NCBI RefSeq assembly: GCF_001613085.1
Contig: NZ_BDBR01000017.1
Span: 62,001 to 126,000, forward strand
Length of the DNA: 64,000 nucleotides
Direction of reading: 5' to 3'
Source: Nocardia salmonicida NBRC 13393
Lineage (GTDB): Bacteria > Actinomycetota > Actinomycetes > Mycobacteriales > Mycobacteriaceae
Within the stretch, counting starts at the first letter, position 1. Each line of letters starts with the position of its first letter. Below are positions 50,003 to 58,964 of the stretch, piece after piece. Under the pieces are notes generated by a model that ran no database searches, had not been told where the DNA came from, and saw only the letters and a program-made list of their open reading frames with translations. Position numbers and translations under genes: made by a program.

Positions 50003-50757
50003 GGCTCGTCCTCGGGTCGATCGGCGAAAGGCGCCTCGACCAGGTCGTTGCCGACTTATCGACAGCGACTTTCGGCGCGCGGCGTGATAGGAACTGTACC
50101 GATCCGTGACCGTCTCGCAACCATTACGTCAGCACCGCAGACCGAGCCCTTCGACTCAGGTAGACAGGCGACTAACCCGCGGATATCTACTATGTTATGC
50201 AGTAATGGATGCGCTCACTCAAAGAGCGCTTCACTGAATCTTGTTGCTATGCAAGACATTTCAACATTCAGTGATCTGCGTCACTTTTTGGATTGAACAT
50301 TGCCTACTGCCCAGATGCATAGTTTGCGCTCACCGCCAGCCGGGCGGGGGTCAGTCCGTCTTGCCGCTGCCGTCGGCGGTCCAACCATGTCCGGCCCGAA
50401 TTGCCAGTACCACCCGCCGCGGCTCGGGCGGTTGGCCTCGCCCGCGTCCGTCGCAGTAGATCTACCATCCGACTTAGTACGTAGCTGAATACGAACACAA
50501 GCTTCCCTGCCCGGTACGGATGAACTTGCATGTGGATGACACTGGTCACGTTTAGCCAACCATCCGATGGATCGCAAACGCTATAGAGTCACACCACGCA
50601 TCGACTTTGCGCCTTGCCGGGCATCCGAACAAATGGGCGACCACCTGCGATTCACTCGTCGACCGGACCATCCTGTCGACCATGTAAAACGCCATCGACG
50701 TAGATTGCCCGATCGATCGCCGCGACTCCCGAGCAACGCGGGCGCAGGTCGAACCCG
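50003..50757. other. Gene-poor region with two weak BlaI/CopY-like sites
   Basis: About 755 bases without a supported gene. CTAC-N11-GTAA lies at 50187-50205 (upstream of the M23 gene), and CTAC-N11-GTAC at 50462-50480. Short open frames around 50300-50760 have no ribosome site or recognised family. Confidence 0.45.
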
Positions 50758-50786
50758 TTGACAAACTTAGGTACTGCTTACCTAAG
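50758..50786 (+). promoter_or_regulatory. IdeR/DtxR iron box and promoter of the siderophore locus
   Basis: TTAGGTACTGCTTACCTAA (core of 50766-50786, arms CTTAGGTA and TACCTAAG) is close to the IdeR consensus. A TTGACA -35 (50758-50763) lies just before it and a TAAGCT -10 candidate overlaps its right end, so bound iron-IdeR would block the promoter. The predicted start of transcription is within a few bases of the ATG at 50797, so the transcript may be leaderless. Confidence 0.87.
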
Positions 50787-50796
50787 CTCTCGGCCC

Positions 50797-51813
50797 ATGG
50801 CAGTGATAGGCACATCGCATCGCTCTCCGGTGCGGCACCCGATCGTGGTGCTCGCATTCGGGGTTGCGGCATTGGCGCTGTGTGCGGGGTTGAGCCTGGC
50901 GCTCGGCTCTCGTGACATCTCGGCGCTCGCGATGATCGATGCGCTGCTCGGCCGGGGGCATGGTCGCGACGCGGCGGTGATCACGGGAATGCGGGTGCCG
51001 CGGACTCTCGTCGGGATGGCAGTGGGCGCGGCACTCGGGTTGGCCGGCGTGATCGTGCAGGGAGTCACCCGCAATTCACTGGCCGCGCCGACCACTCTCG
51101 GTATCAACGCCGGGGCCGCGCTCGCTGTGGTGACCGCTATCTACGTGCTGGGCCTTTCTCAGCCCGGCCAGTATGTGTGGTTCGCCTTCGCCGGTGCCGC
51201 CGCTGCCGCGCTGTTCACCCTCACCCTGGGCAGGCGGGCCGGCGGGGTGGACCCGATTCGGCTGGTCCTCGGCGGCACTGTCGTGCAACTGGTTTTGGCG
51301 TCCTGGACCTCCGCGGTGCTGCTGTTCAGCGAGCGCACCCTAGACGAGGCTCGCTTCTGGCTGGTCGGATCGATTGCGGGACGGGACCTCTCGATTCTGA
51401 TTCCGCTCCTTCCCGCTTTCGTCTTCGGTGCGATGATCGGCCTCGCGATCGCCGTCACACTGAATACGTTGGCACTCGGAGACGAAGCCGCGGCGACGCT
51501 CGGTGTGCCGGTCGGGCGGATCAGGGCCGCTGGCATGGTGGCCGTGGTGCTGCTGGCCGGATCGGCCGTCGCGGTCGCCGGGCCCATCGCGTTCATCGGC
51601 CTCGCCGCACCGCACCTGGTCCGGTTGGTGCTGGGCAGCGACCATCGTGTGCTCGTCCCTGGTTGTCTCATCGCCGGGCCACTGCTCCTGCTGGCCGCCG
51701 ACGTCGTCGGCAGGCTCATCGCGCCCCCGACGGAAGTCGAGGTCGGCATTGTGACCGCCTTCGTCGGCGCTCCACTGCTCGCGGTCCTCGCGAGCCGGAG
51801 GCAGATCCGATGA
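50797..51813 (+). CDS. Fe-siderophore ABC transporter permease (FecCD family, first)
   Basis: A 338-residue permease with about nine helices. RVPRTLVGMAVGAALGLAGVIVQGVTRNSLAAPTTLGI is the family N-terminal signature, and GPIAFIGLAAPHLVRLVLGSDHR contains the contact loop for the ATPase. It imports ferric siderophore with the second permease, ATPase and binding protein that follow. The ATG lies right behind the IdeR promoter; its stop overlaps the next start. Confidence 0.93.
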   Translation: MAVIGTSHRSPVRHPIVVLAFGVAALALCAGLSLALGSRDISALAMIDALLGRGHGRDAAVITGMRVPRTLVGMAVGAALGLAGVIVQGVTRNSLAAPTTLGINAGAALAVVTAIYVLGLSQPGQYVWFAFAGAAAAALFTLTLGRRAGGVDPIRLVLGGTVVQLVLASWTSAVLLFSERTLDEARFWLVGSIAGRDLSILIPLLPAFVFGAMIGLAIAVTLNTLALGDEAAATLGVPVGRIRAAGMVAVVLLAGSAVAVAGPIAFIGLAAPHLVRLVLGSDHRVLVPGCLIAGPLLLLAADVVGRLIAPPTEVEVGIVTAFVGAPLLAVLASRRQIR

Positions 51814-52829
51814 TCACCCGAACCTCCCTGTCTCACTGGATAACTCCGATCGTCGCGATTACATGTCTGCTCGCCCTGGCCGCCTTGACCATCGCTGCGC
51901 TCACCACGGGCGAAGTGTCCATGAGCGCGGCCACCGCGCTGGCGGCCGCCGTGGGCTTCGGCGATCGCGGCGACGTCTTCGTCGTGCAGGAGTTCCGTGC
52001 GCCGCGGTTGGTCGCGGGAATCATCGCGGGCGCGGGCCTGGCCACCGCGGGCACAGTGCTGCAACGACTGTTCCGCAATCCGCTCGCTTCACCCGATGTA
52101 ATCGGCGTGACCGGCGGCGCCTCATTCGGCGCCGTGATCGTACTCGCGGCCGGGGCGAGCCAATCGGCCATCCCGCTGGCCGCGCTCGCGGGTGGGATGT
52201 TCGCCGCGCTCGCGCTCGGCGCGATCGGCTGGAAGTCGCAGTTGTCTACAGCCCGGCTGGTACTGGTCGGGCTGGCGATTCAAGCCGGGCTGGCTGCCGC
52301 AGTGAACCTCGTCATCGTCCGGTTCCCCAAGGAACTGGCCGGATCGGCGATGCGCTGGACGGCCGGTTCCCTCTACGGCCGGACCTGGCCGGAGGTGAGC
52401 GGAGCGGCGATCGGCTGCGTGCTCGTGCTGGTGCTGCTGTACGCGCAGTACCGAACCCTGACGGTGCTCGACCTCGGCGACGACTCGGCGGGTGCACTCG
52501 GTATCGGCGTGGACTCCGCGCGGCTGCGATTGCTGATCACCGCGGTGGCGATGGCGGCGCTCGCGGTCGCGATCTCGGGTCCCATCGTGTTCGTCGCCCT
52601 GGCGGTACCGCAGATCATGCGGCTGCTGTGCGGGCCACCCACGCCGGTCACACTCGCGGTCACCGCACTCGCTGGGGCAAGTCTGCTGGTCGCCGCGGAC
52701 TTCACCGCCCAGCATCTGCTACCGGTCCACGGACTGCCGGTAGGTGTCGTCACCACCACCGTCGGCGCGCCGTGGCTGCTCTGGCTGCTGGTCCGCGACA
52801 GCAGCCCGGCGATCAGGAGAACCGCATGA
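51810..52829 (+). CDS. Fe-siderophore ABC transporter permease (FecCD family, second)
   Basis: A 339-residue FecCD permease with FRAPRLVAGIIAGAGLATAGTVLQRLFRNPLASPDVIGV and GPIVFVALAVPQIMRLL. It forms a heterodimer with the first permease. Overlaps of 4 bases on both sides indicate tight coupling. Confidence 0.93.
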   Translation: MITRTSLSHWITPIVAITCLLALAALTIAALTTGEVSMSAATALAAAVGFGDRGDVFVVQEFRAPRLVAGIIAGAGLATAGTVLQRLFRNPLASPDVIGVTGGASFGAVIVLAAGASQSAIPLAALAGGMFAALALGAIGWKSQLSTARLVLVGLAIQAGLAAAVNLVIVRFPKELAGSAMRWTAGSLYGRTWPEVSGAAIGCVLVLVLLYAQYRTLTVLDLGDDSAGALGIGVDSARLRLLITAVAMAALAVAISGPIVFVALAVPQIMRLLCGPPTPVTLAVTALAGASLLVAADFTAQHLLPVHGLPVGVVTTTVGAPWLLWLLVRDSSPAIRRTA

Positions 52830-53665
52830 ACGAGAGCCGAAACGAACTCACCACGCACACGCTGTCGTTGAGCTATGGCGATCGTGTCGTGGTCGACGGG
52901 CTCGATCTGACGCTGCCAGGCAATGCCGTCACCGCCATCGTCGGCCCCAATGCCTGCGGAAAGTCCACACTGCTCCGGGGACTCACCCGGCTGCTGCGCC
53001 CGGCGGGTGGCACGGTCACCCTCGACGGCGCCGACATCCATCGGCTCCCCGCACGCGCCCTCGCGCTGCGGCTCGGGCTACTCCCCCAGCAACCGGTGAC
53101 ACCGGAGGCGATCACGGTCGAGGCGTTGGTTCGGCTGGGTAGGTATCCACACCAGAGGCTTCTGCGTCCGTGGTCGGCGAGCGATCAAGCGGCCGTCGAA
53201 GACGCCTTGGCCCAGACCGCGACCGCACAGCTACGTGATTTGCCGGTCGATCAGCTTTCCGGTGGCCAACGCCAACGCGCTTGGATCGCCTTGGCTTTGG
53301 CCCAGGACACCGATCTGCTGCTTCTCGACGAGCCGACCACCTTCCTCGACTTGCGCCACCAGCTCGATGTGCTCGACCTGGTCACCGATTTGCACGCGGA
53401 GGCCGGGCGCACCGTGGTCATGGTGCTGCACGACCTCGGTCAGGCCGCCCGCTACGCCGACCATCTCGTCGTCCTGCACGAGGGCCGTCTGGCCGCGGCG
53501 GGACCGCCCGCCGACGTGCTCGACGCCGACCTCGTACGCACCGTCTTCGACGTCGATTGCCGCGTCGTCCCTGATCCCGAGACCGGAACGCCGCTCGTCA
53601 TACCACGCAGCCGCAGCGCCCGAGATACCAGGTCCGGGCGCGATACCACCGCTGTCCGGGCCTGA
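52826..53665 (+). CDS. Fe-siderophore ABC transporter ATPase (FepC-like)
   Basis: A 279-residue ATPase with Walker A GPNACGKST, LSGGQRQRAW signature, Walker B LLLLDEPTTFLD and the switch His in VLHDLGQA. The Ser usual before Gly in GPNGSGKST is here Ala-Cys-Gly, a small variation often seen in this family. It powers the two permeases. Confidence 0.93.
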   Translation: MNESRNELTTHTLSLSYGDRVVVDGLDLTLPGNAVTAIVGPNACGKSTLLRGLTRLLRPAGGTVTLDGADIHRLPARALALRLGLLPQQPVTPEAITVEALVRLGRYPHQRLLRPWSASDQAAVEDALAQTATAQLRDLPVDQLSGGQRQRAWIALALAQDTDLLLLDEPTTFLDLRHQLDVLDLVTDLHAEAGRTVVMVLHDLGQAARYADHLVVLHEGRLAAAGPPADVLDADLVRTVFDVDCRVVPDPETGTPLVIPRSRSARDTRSGRDTTAVRA

Positions 53666-53736
53666 CCCAAACCTTTTCACCCGCGACACCGATTCCGGCT
53701 CCGTCGCGTTCGCTCCATGAGAGATGAGGACCAGTC

Positions 53737-54753
53737 ATGTCCATTCGGTGTTTCCGCCTGCGCGGCTCCCGTCGTATCGGCGCTGCGACAGCAGGTGCCG
53801 TGATCGCTGTCTCGGCGCTCGTCGGTTGCGGAACTGACTCCGCTACAACAGCTCCCACGGTGTCCGCCGACGAGACGGCGTCGTTCCCTCGCACCCTGGA
53901 AACCGCCAAGGGGCAAGTGACGATCCCCAGCGCGCCGCAGCGCGTGGTCGTCCTTGACACCGCCGAACTCGACTCGGTCACCCTGTTGGGAGTCACCCCA
54001 GTGGGCGCGGTCGTCCCGCATACCAAGACCGGGGGTGGCTTCCCTGGTTACCTCGCGAGCGGTCTCGACAAGGTCAGCGACGTCGGCCCCCTGCTGGAGC
54101 CGAATCTCGAGCGCATCGCCTCGCTGAAGCCCGACCTGATCCTGTCCTCGAAGGTCCGCCACGACAAGATCTACGACAAGCTCAGCGGTATCGCGCCCAC
54201 TGTCCTCACCGAGACCACCGGCGGCCCGTGGAAAGCCAACCTGGCGGTGCACGCCGCTGCCCTCGGCCGTGATCAGGCCGCGGCGACCGCCCTGCGCAAA
54301 TACGAGGACCGAGCTCGGGCCCTCGGCGCGGCGATCACAGCCACACACAATGGCACGGCGCCCAGCGCCTCGGTCGTGCGGTTCCTCGCGGGGCCGACCC
54401 GGCTGTACCAGAGCACCTCGTTCAGCGGCGTCGTCTTGGCCGATGTCGGCCTGAATCGGCCCGCGTCGCAGACCTCGACCGACCCCAAGAAGACGATGAC
54501 CGAGGTCAGCCCCGAGCAGATCGACCAGGCCGACGCCGACCTGATCTTCGTCGCCACGATCGACGACCCGGGCAAGACCCCGAAGAACGCGGTGACCAGC
54601 AGCCCAGTGTGGAAGGACCTGCGCGCGGTCCGCGACGGCAAGGTTTACGAGGTTCCCGACGAGACCTGGATGTCAGGCATCGGCGTCCAGGCGGCCCAGC
54701 GGATGCTCGTCGATATCGCCCAGGCCACCGGCGTGGCACTGCCCGCCGAATAA
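53737..54753 (+). CDS. Fe-siderophore-binding lipoprotein
   Basis: A 338-residue FecB/FepB-type binding protein. Its signal ends at SALVGC, the lipobox Cys near residue 31. The domain starts with GQVTIPSAPQRVVVLD and has LKPDLILSS in the first lobe. It captures ferric siderophore outside the membrane. It is 71 bases after the ATPase gene, with GAGATGAGGACCAGTC before the ATG. Confidence 0.92.
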   Translation: MSIRCFRLRGSRRIGAATAGAVIAVSALVGCGTDSATTAPTVSADETASFPRTLETAKGQVTIPSAPQRVVVLDTAELDSVTLLGVTPVGAVVPHTKTGGGFPGYLASGLDKVSDVGPLLEPNLERIASLKPDLILSSKVRHDKIYDKLSGIAPTVLTETTGGPWKANLAVHAAALGRDQAAATALRKYEDRARALGAAITATHNGTAPSASVVRFLAGPTRLYQSTSFSGVVLADVGLNRPASQTSTDPKKTMTEVSPEQIDQADADLIFVATIDDPGKTPKNAVTSSPVWKDLRAVRDGKVYEVPDETWMSGIGVQAAQRMLVDIAQATGVALPAE

Positions 54754-54786
54754 GTCCTCCCGCCGAACAAGACGAAAGGCTTTGCC

Positions 54787-55977
54787 GTGCAGCTCTATCT
54801 GCTCGCATTGAATCCCACCGACTCGGTGTCGGACGGATATCTGCCTGCCGCTTCCGCGCTCGGGCTCGACGTCACGATCCTCAGCGACGATCCCGAACCG
54901 CATCGGCTGCGCCACCCTGGCGTCGACGCGGTCCGCTGCGATGTCCGTGATCCCGAAACGGTCATCGCGGCGATCGCCGCGGGTCCCGCACCAACCGCGG
55001 TCTTCACCAACAGCGACCATCTACAGACCCCCGCCGCTATCGCCGCGGCGTATTTCGGTCTGCCCGGCAAGGACTGGCGCACAACGCTGCGGGTGAACAA
55101 CAAGGCGGAGATGCGCCGTCGGCTGGCCGCGGCCGGCCTCGGCGCGGTCTGGTCGACCGAGCTCGGTCCGCTCCAAGATCCGGCGACGCTGGCCGACCTC
55201 GATGTGCCACTGCCCTGTGTGGTCAAACCACGCGAAGGGGTGGCCAGCGAGGACGTGTACCTCGTGCACGACGTCGAGGAATTGGTGCTGCGCGGCAAGC
55301 ACATTCGACGGCGGCGTCCCGAGGTGTCGCTGTTGGTGGAGGAGTATCTGCCCGGGCAGTTGTGCACCGTGGAAACTCTCGGTGACGGGCAGCGCCGGCA
55401 TGTGCTGGGCGGGTTCCGCACCACACTCACCCCGCCACCGCATTTCATCGAGCTGCGCCATACCTTCGTCGCCGCGCACCCACCGTCCGTGCTGGCCCAG
55501 GTGAGCGAGCAGCTCGACACACTCGGAATCGGATTCGGCGCCTGCCATACAGAATTCGTCGTGGACCAGGGCCTGGCCCGGCTGATCGAGGTCAACTATC
55601 GGACCATCGGAGACCAGTGCGATCTGACGCTACGTGACGTACTCGGCATCGACCTGTTCGAGCACGTCCTGCGCACCCATCTCGGGGAGCCATTGGCTGC
55701 CGATCTGGGGCTGCGCACCGGCGTCGGCGCGCGCATCGATCACGTCTGCGCTGCGGACTCCGGCACGCTGCGCGCCGCTCCCGCGGCGCTGACCGACATC
55801 GTGGACGGCGTCGATCTCACCTATCGACCACTCCGCGCCATCGGAAGCCACCACCAGCTCTCGTTCACCAACCGCGATTATGTCGGCGTGCTGCGCACCG
55901 TCGGGCCCGACAGCGCCACCGTCGACCGCGTCGCCGACCGCTTCCTGACCGAACAGCGCTGGGAGGTGCACCCATGA
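54787..55977 (+). CDS. ATP-grasp ligase in the siderophore operon
   Basis: A 396-residue ATP-grasp enzyme. The nucleotide-binding parts are DVPLPCVVKPREGVASEDVYLV and LLVEEYLPG, and the metal-binding end is HTEFVVDQGLARLIEVNYRTIGD. Such enzymes join a carboxylate to an amine through an acyl phosphate. It sits between the transport genes and the first NIS synthetase, and probably adds an amino acid or carboxylate to the siderophore. An ATP-grasp ligase together with NIS synthetases is not the standard staphyloferrin B layout. Confidence 0.85.
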   Translation: MQLYLLALNPTDSVSDGYLPAASALGLDVTILSDDPEPHRLRHPGVDAVRCDVRDPETVIAAIAAGPAPTAVFTNSDHLQTPAAIAAAYFGLPGKDWRTTLRVNNKAEMRRRLAAAGLGAVWSTELGPLQDPATLADLDVPLPCVVKPREGVASEDVYLVHDVEELVLRGKHIRRRRPEVSLLVEEYLPGQLCTVETLGDGQRRHVLGGFRTTLTPPPHFIELRHTFVAAHPPSVLAQVSEQLDTLGIGFGACHTEFVVDQGLARLIEVNYRTIGDQCDLTLRDVLGIDLFEHVLRTHLGEPLAADLGLRTGVGARIDHVCAADSGTLRAAPAALTDIVDGVDLTYRPLRAIGSHHQLSFTNRDYVGVLRTVGPDSATVDRVADRFLTEQRWEVHP

Positions 55978-57752
55978 CCGCGCTCGCCCACCCAAGTCCT
56001 ATCGATCCCCTCCTCCTGCCTGACGCCGACGAATCCGCTCTGGTGCGACGCGTGCTCGCCACGATGCTGCGGGAGGATGTCCTCGGCCTGCGGACCCGCG
56101 CGATCACCGAGACCAGGCCGGACGGACGGTGGTTACGCTTGACGCGCACCGTCGGCGAGGAATCGATCACCTTGTGCCTGCCCGTCCAATCCGACGGTTT
56201 CCTCTGCACTGACACCGTGCGGCAACCGGAGCTGCTGCGCGAACCGGACGGCACCCGATTCGATTCGGTCGCCGGAGTCGTCGGTGTGTTCGCAGAACTC
56301 GCCGATCCCGTCGACCGGAGTGGATTCGACGACTTCGGCGCCGAATGCGCGAGCGCGTTGTCTGCCATGCGATTACACACCAAGACGCGTGGCGGCATGA
56401 CGGCACGGCTTATCGCCGCCTACGGCTGTCAGCTGGACAGATGGACCGAGACCGCTGCCCTCGGCTTCGACACTCTCGCCGCTCGCCACGACCACCCTGT
56501 CTACCCGGCCGCCCGGGCGCGCACCGGGCTCACCACCGCGCAATTACGTTCGTACGCACCAGAATTCCATCCCACGTTCGCCTTGCGCTGGTTGGCAGTT
56601 CCGGTGGAACAGGCCACCGTCGTCGGAACTCTCGACCTTCCCGCGTTCTGGCCGACGCCCGCGCAGCTCGGCGCCCCGGAACTGTCCTCGACCCACGTGC
56701 TGCTGCCGGTCCACCCGCTCAGCATCGGCCCGGCTCTGGACCAAGCGATCCGGTCACTTGGTCTCGACGGCCGTGCGGTGCTGCTGGACAGCGAGTTCCT
56801 CGACGTCGTGCCGACCTTGTCGATGCGGACCGTCGCGTGCCTCGAAGCGCCCGGCGAATACCTCAAGCTGCCGCTGGCCACCGCGACGCTCGGCGTCCGC
56901 AATGTCCGCACCATCCGGCCGAGGACCCTGTCCGATGGCGCATTGTGTCAACGACTGCTGACGACCGTGCTGGCCGGGGAAGCTCGCTTCCGCGAACGGA
57001 TTCTGCTGATGGACGAGAGCGTCTACGCCCACGCCGCCCACGAGCTGCTGGCTGTGCTGTGCCGCCGTGACCCGCCTGCGGTGCGCGGCTGCGTCGTCGT
57101 TCCGATGGCGGCACTGCTCAGCCGCGCGCACGATGGCCGCCCGGTGATCGACCATCTGGCCGACCGGTTCTACAGCGGCGATGTCATCGCCCTGTTCGAC
57201 GCGTGGCTCGAGCTGCTGTTCGACTGGCAGGCCACGCTGTTCGGATACGGCATGGCGCTGGAATCGCACCAGCAGAACATCTCCCTCGTCCTCGACGACC
57301 GCGGTGGCCCCACACTGCGACTGTCGTTCAAGGACAACGACACCCCGCGCGTGCACACCACCCGGCTGCGGCACCGACTCGGGGACGAACCGGCGGCCTT
57401 CGCCGATCCCCGGATCAATGTCGATGACGACAGGCCACTCACCGACTTGTTCACCACGATCACCGTGCATCTGTGTGCCGGGGCTTTCGCGTTCGCCCTC
57501 GCCGACCTGGGTCGAGCACCGTTGTCCGACCTGCTCGACATGGTCCGCGACCGGCTCGAGCAAGCCGTCGCGCGCCTGGACACCCCGTGTGCCGACCGGC
57601 TGCGCGCCGACGTGCTGGAAGCGCCGTCGCTGCCGGTGAAAGCAATGGTGAGCGCCGCCACCTTGTTCAGCAAACAGCGCAGTGGTGCCGTCGATGTGAA
57701 CAAGCACTACACGAGCGGACCCAACTATCTGCGTGACGGAGCGGCGCGGTGA
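55974..57752 (+). CDS. IucA/IucC-family NIS siderophore synthetase (first)
   Basis: A 592-residue synthetase that activates a carboxylate (usually citrate) with ATP and condenses it with an amine. Family features are LLPVHPLSIGP, LKLPLATATLGVRNVRTI, ESHQQNISLVLDD and LSFKDNDTPRVH, and the FhuF-like C-terminal part ends in NKHYTSGPNYL. The ATG overlaps the ATP-grasp stop. The substrate class is not certain from sequence. Confidence 0.92.
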   Translation: MTALAHPSPIDPLLLPDADESALVRRVLATMLREDVLGLRTRAITETRPDGRWLRLTRTVGEESITLCLPVQSDGFLCTDTVRQPELLREPDGTRFDSVAGVVGVFAELADPVDRSGFDDFGAECASALSAMRLHTKTRGGMTARLIAAYGCQLDRWTETAALGFDTLAARHDHPVYPAARARTGLTTAQLRSYAPEFHPTFALRWLAVPVEQATVVGTLDLPAFWPTPAQLGAPELSSTHVLLPVHPLSIGPALDQAIRSLGLDGRAVLLDSEFLDVVPTLSMRTVACLEAPGEYLKLPLATATLGVRNVRTIRPRTLSDGALCQRLLTTVLAGEARFRERILLMDESVYAHAAHELLAVLCRRDPPAVRGCVVVPMAALLSRAHDGRPVIDHLADRFYSGDVIALFDAWLELLFDWQATLFGYGMALESHQQNISLVLDDRGGPTLRLSFKDNDTPRVHTTRLRHRLGDEPAAFADPRINVDDDRPLTDLFTTITVHLCAGAFAFALADLGRAPLSDLLDMVRDRLEQAVARLDTPCADRLRADVLEAPSLPVKAMVSAATLFSKQRSGAVDVNKHYTSGPNYLRDGAAR

Positions 57753-58948
57753 CCCGTGCGCCACTCGCCCCAACGCCGACCACACAGGCCGCGCGCGGAA
57801 ACCAGATCTACGCGGTGGCGGGGTGCTATTTCGTCGCGTCCTTCGCGGCGCTCGGTCTGCCGCCGTACCTGACGACGATCCTGCCCGAACTGGGCGATCC
57901 GACGGCGCGATGGGCCGGGGTGCTCTATGTCGTGCCTACCGTGTTCGGCGGTCTCGGCGCCCCATTGTGGGGCAGGCTCGCTGATCGGTACGGCCAGAAA
58001 CGATTGCTGCTGCGCGCCCAACTCGGACTCGCGGCCGCGTTCCTGCTGGCCGGGTGGGCCGACTCGCTGCCGATGTTCGCCGCCGCACTGATCCTACAGG
58101 GTGTTCTCGGCGGCACCTTCGCTGCCTCGAGCGGGTATCTGGGTGCCTCGTTGAGCGGGCCCGCGCTGGCGCGGGCGCTGACCGTCCTGCAGGGCAGTGC
58201 CCGCCTGGCCCTGGTCATCGCACCCATCGCCGTCGGGGCATTGTCACCGTGGTTGTCGCCGCATCGGCAATATCTCGTGCTGGCGTTGCTACCGCTGGCC
58301 GCCGCGCTGATGCTGGCGTTCCTGCCGGAACCCACGGCCGGTGTCGATGCGCCGTCGCGAGGCGCTACCGGTAGCGAGACCGGCGACACCGCCTCGCTGC
58401 GGGCACTGTTCGCGCTGGAATTCGGTTTCGTCTTCGCTACTGTCGTCTCGTTTCCGTACCTGCAGGCGCTCATCGAACAACGCCTGCCCGATACCGGCAC
58501 CCTCGTCGTCGGCGTGTTGTTCGCCGTGCCCCACCTCGTGTATCTCGCCACCGCGACGACCGCGCAGCGAGTAGTGCGGCTCGATACCTCGACGCTGGTA
58601 ATCATCGGATTCGGCTGCCTCGCAGTGGGTTCGGCCGCACATCTGTGGGCCGACAGCCTGACCGAGCTCGTCCTCATCCGCGTCCTGCTCGGAGTCGGAC
58701 TCACGCTGTGCCTGCTCGGCCGCAACGCGCTCGCCGCGCGCTGTGCGAGCCGTCGCCCGGCGGGGCGAATGTTCGGCTCGCTCGAATTCTTCGCCAAGGC
58801 CGGGGCGGTCGCCGCCGGCCTCACCGCCACCGTAGTGAACCTCGAATTCGGCCCCGCCGCACCAGCTTTGGCCGGTGCGATCGTCGCAGCCGCCGCGCTG
58901 TCGACCACGACCGGCGCAGTCCTGCGCTCCCGGACCGCCGTCCACTGA
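57749..58948 (+). CDS. MFS siderophore exporter
   Basis: A 399-residue MFS protein with 12 helices and GRLADRYGQKRLLLRAQLG after helix 2. Its place between two NIS synthetase genes matches SbnD-type exporters, so it probably secretes the finished siderophore. Confidence 0.88.
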   Translation: MTRAPLAPTPTTQAARGNQIYAVAGCYFVASFAALGLPPYLTTILPELGDPTARWAGVLYVVPTVFGGLGAPLWGRLADRYGQKRLLLRAQLGLAAAFLLAGWADSLPMFAAALILQGVLGGTFAASSGYLGASLSGPALARALTVLQGSARLALVIAPIAVGALSPWLSPHRQYLVLALLPLAAALMLAFLPEPTAGVDAPSRGATGSETGDTASLRALFALEFGFVFATVVSFPYLQALIEQRLPDTGTLVVGVLFAVPHLVYLATATTAQRVVRLDTSTLVIIGFGCLAVGSAAHLWADSLTELVLIRVLLGVGLTLCLLGRNALAARCASRRPAGRMFGSLEFFAKAGAVAAGLTATVVNLEFGPAAPALAGAIVAAAALSTTTGAVLRSRTAVH

Positions 58949-58964
58949 CCCGATGGAGTCGTCC

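Noticed and set aside
50552..50872. Minus-strand frame across the IdeR promoter
   Set aside because: It runs antisense through the promoter and the permease start, with no ribosome site or recognised family.
51863..53665. 600-codon plus-strand frame opened in phase with the ABC ATPase
   Set aside because: Only its last 279 codons are the ATPase; the upstream part is a frame-shifted shadow of the second permease.
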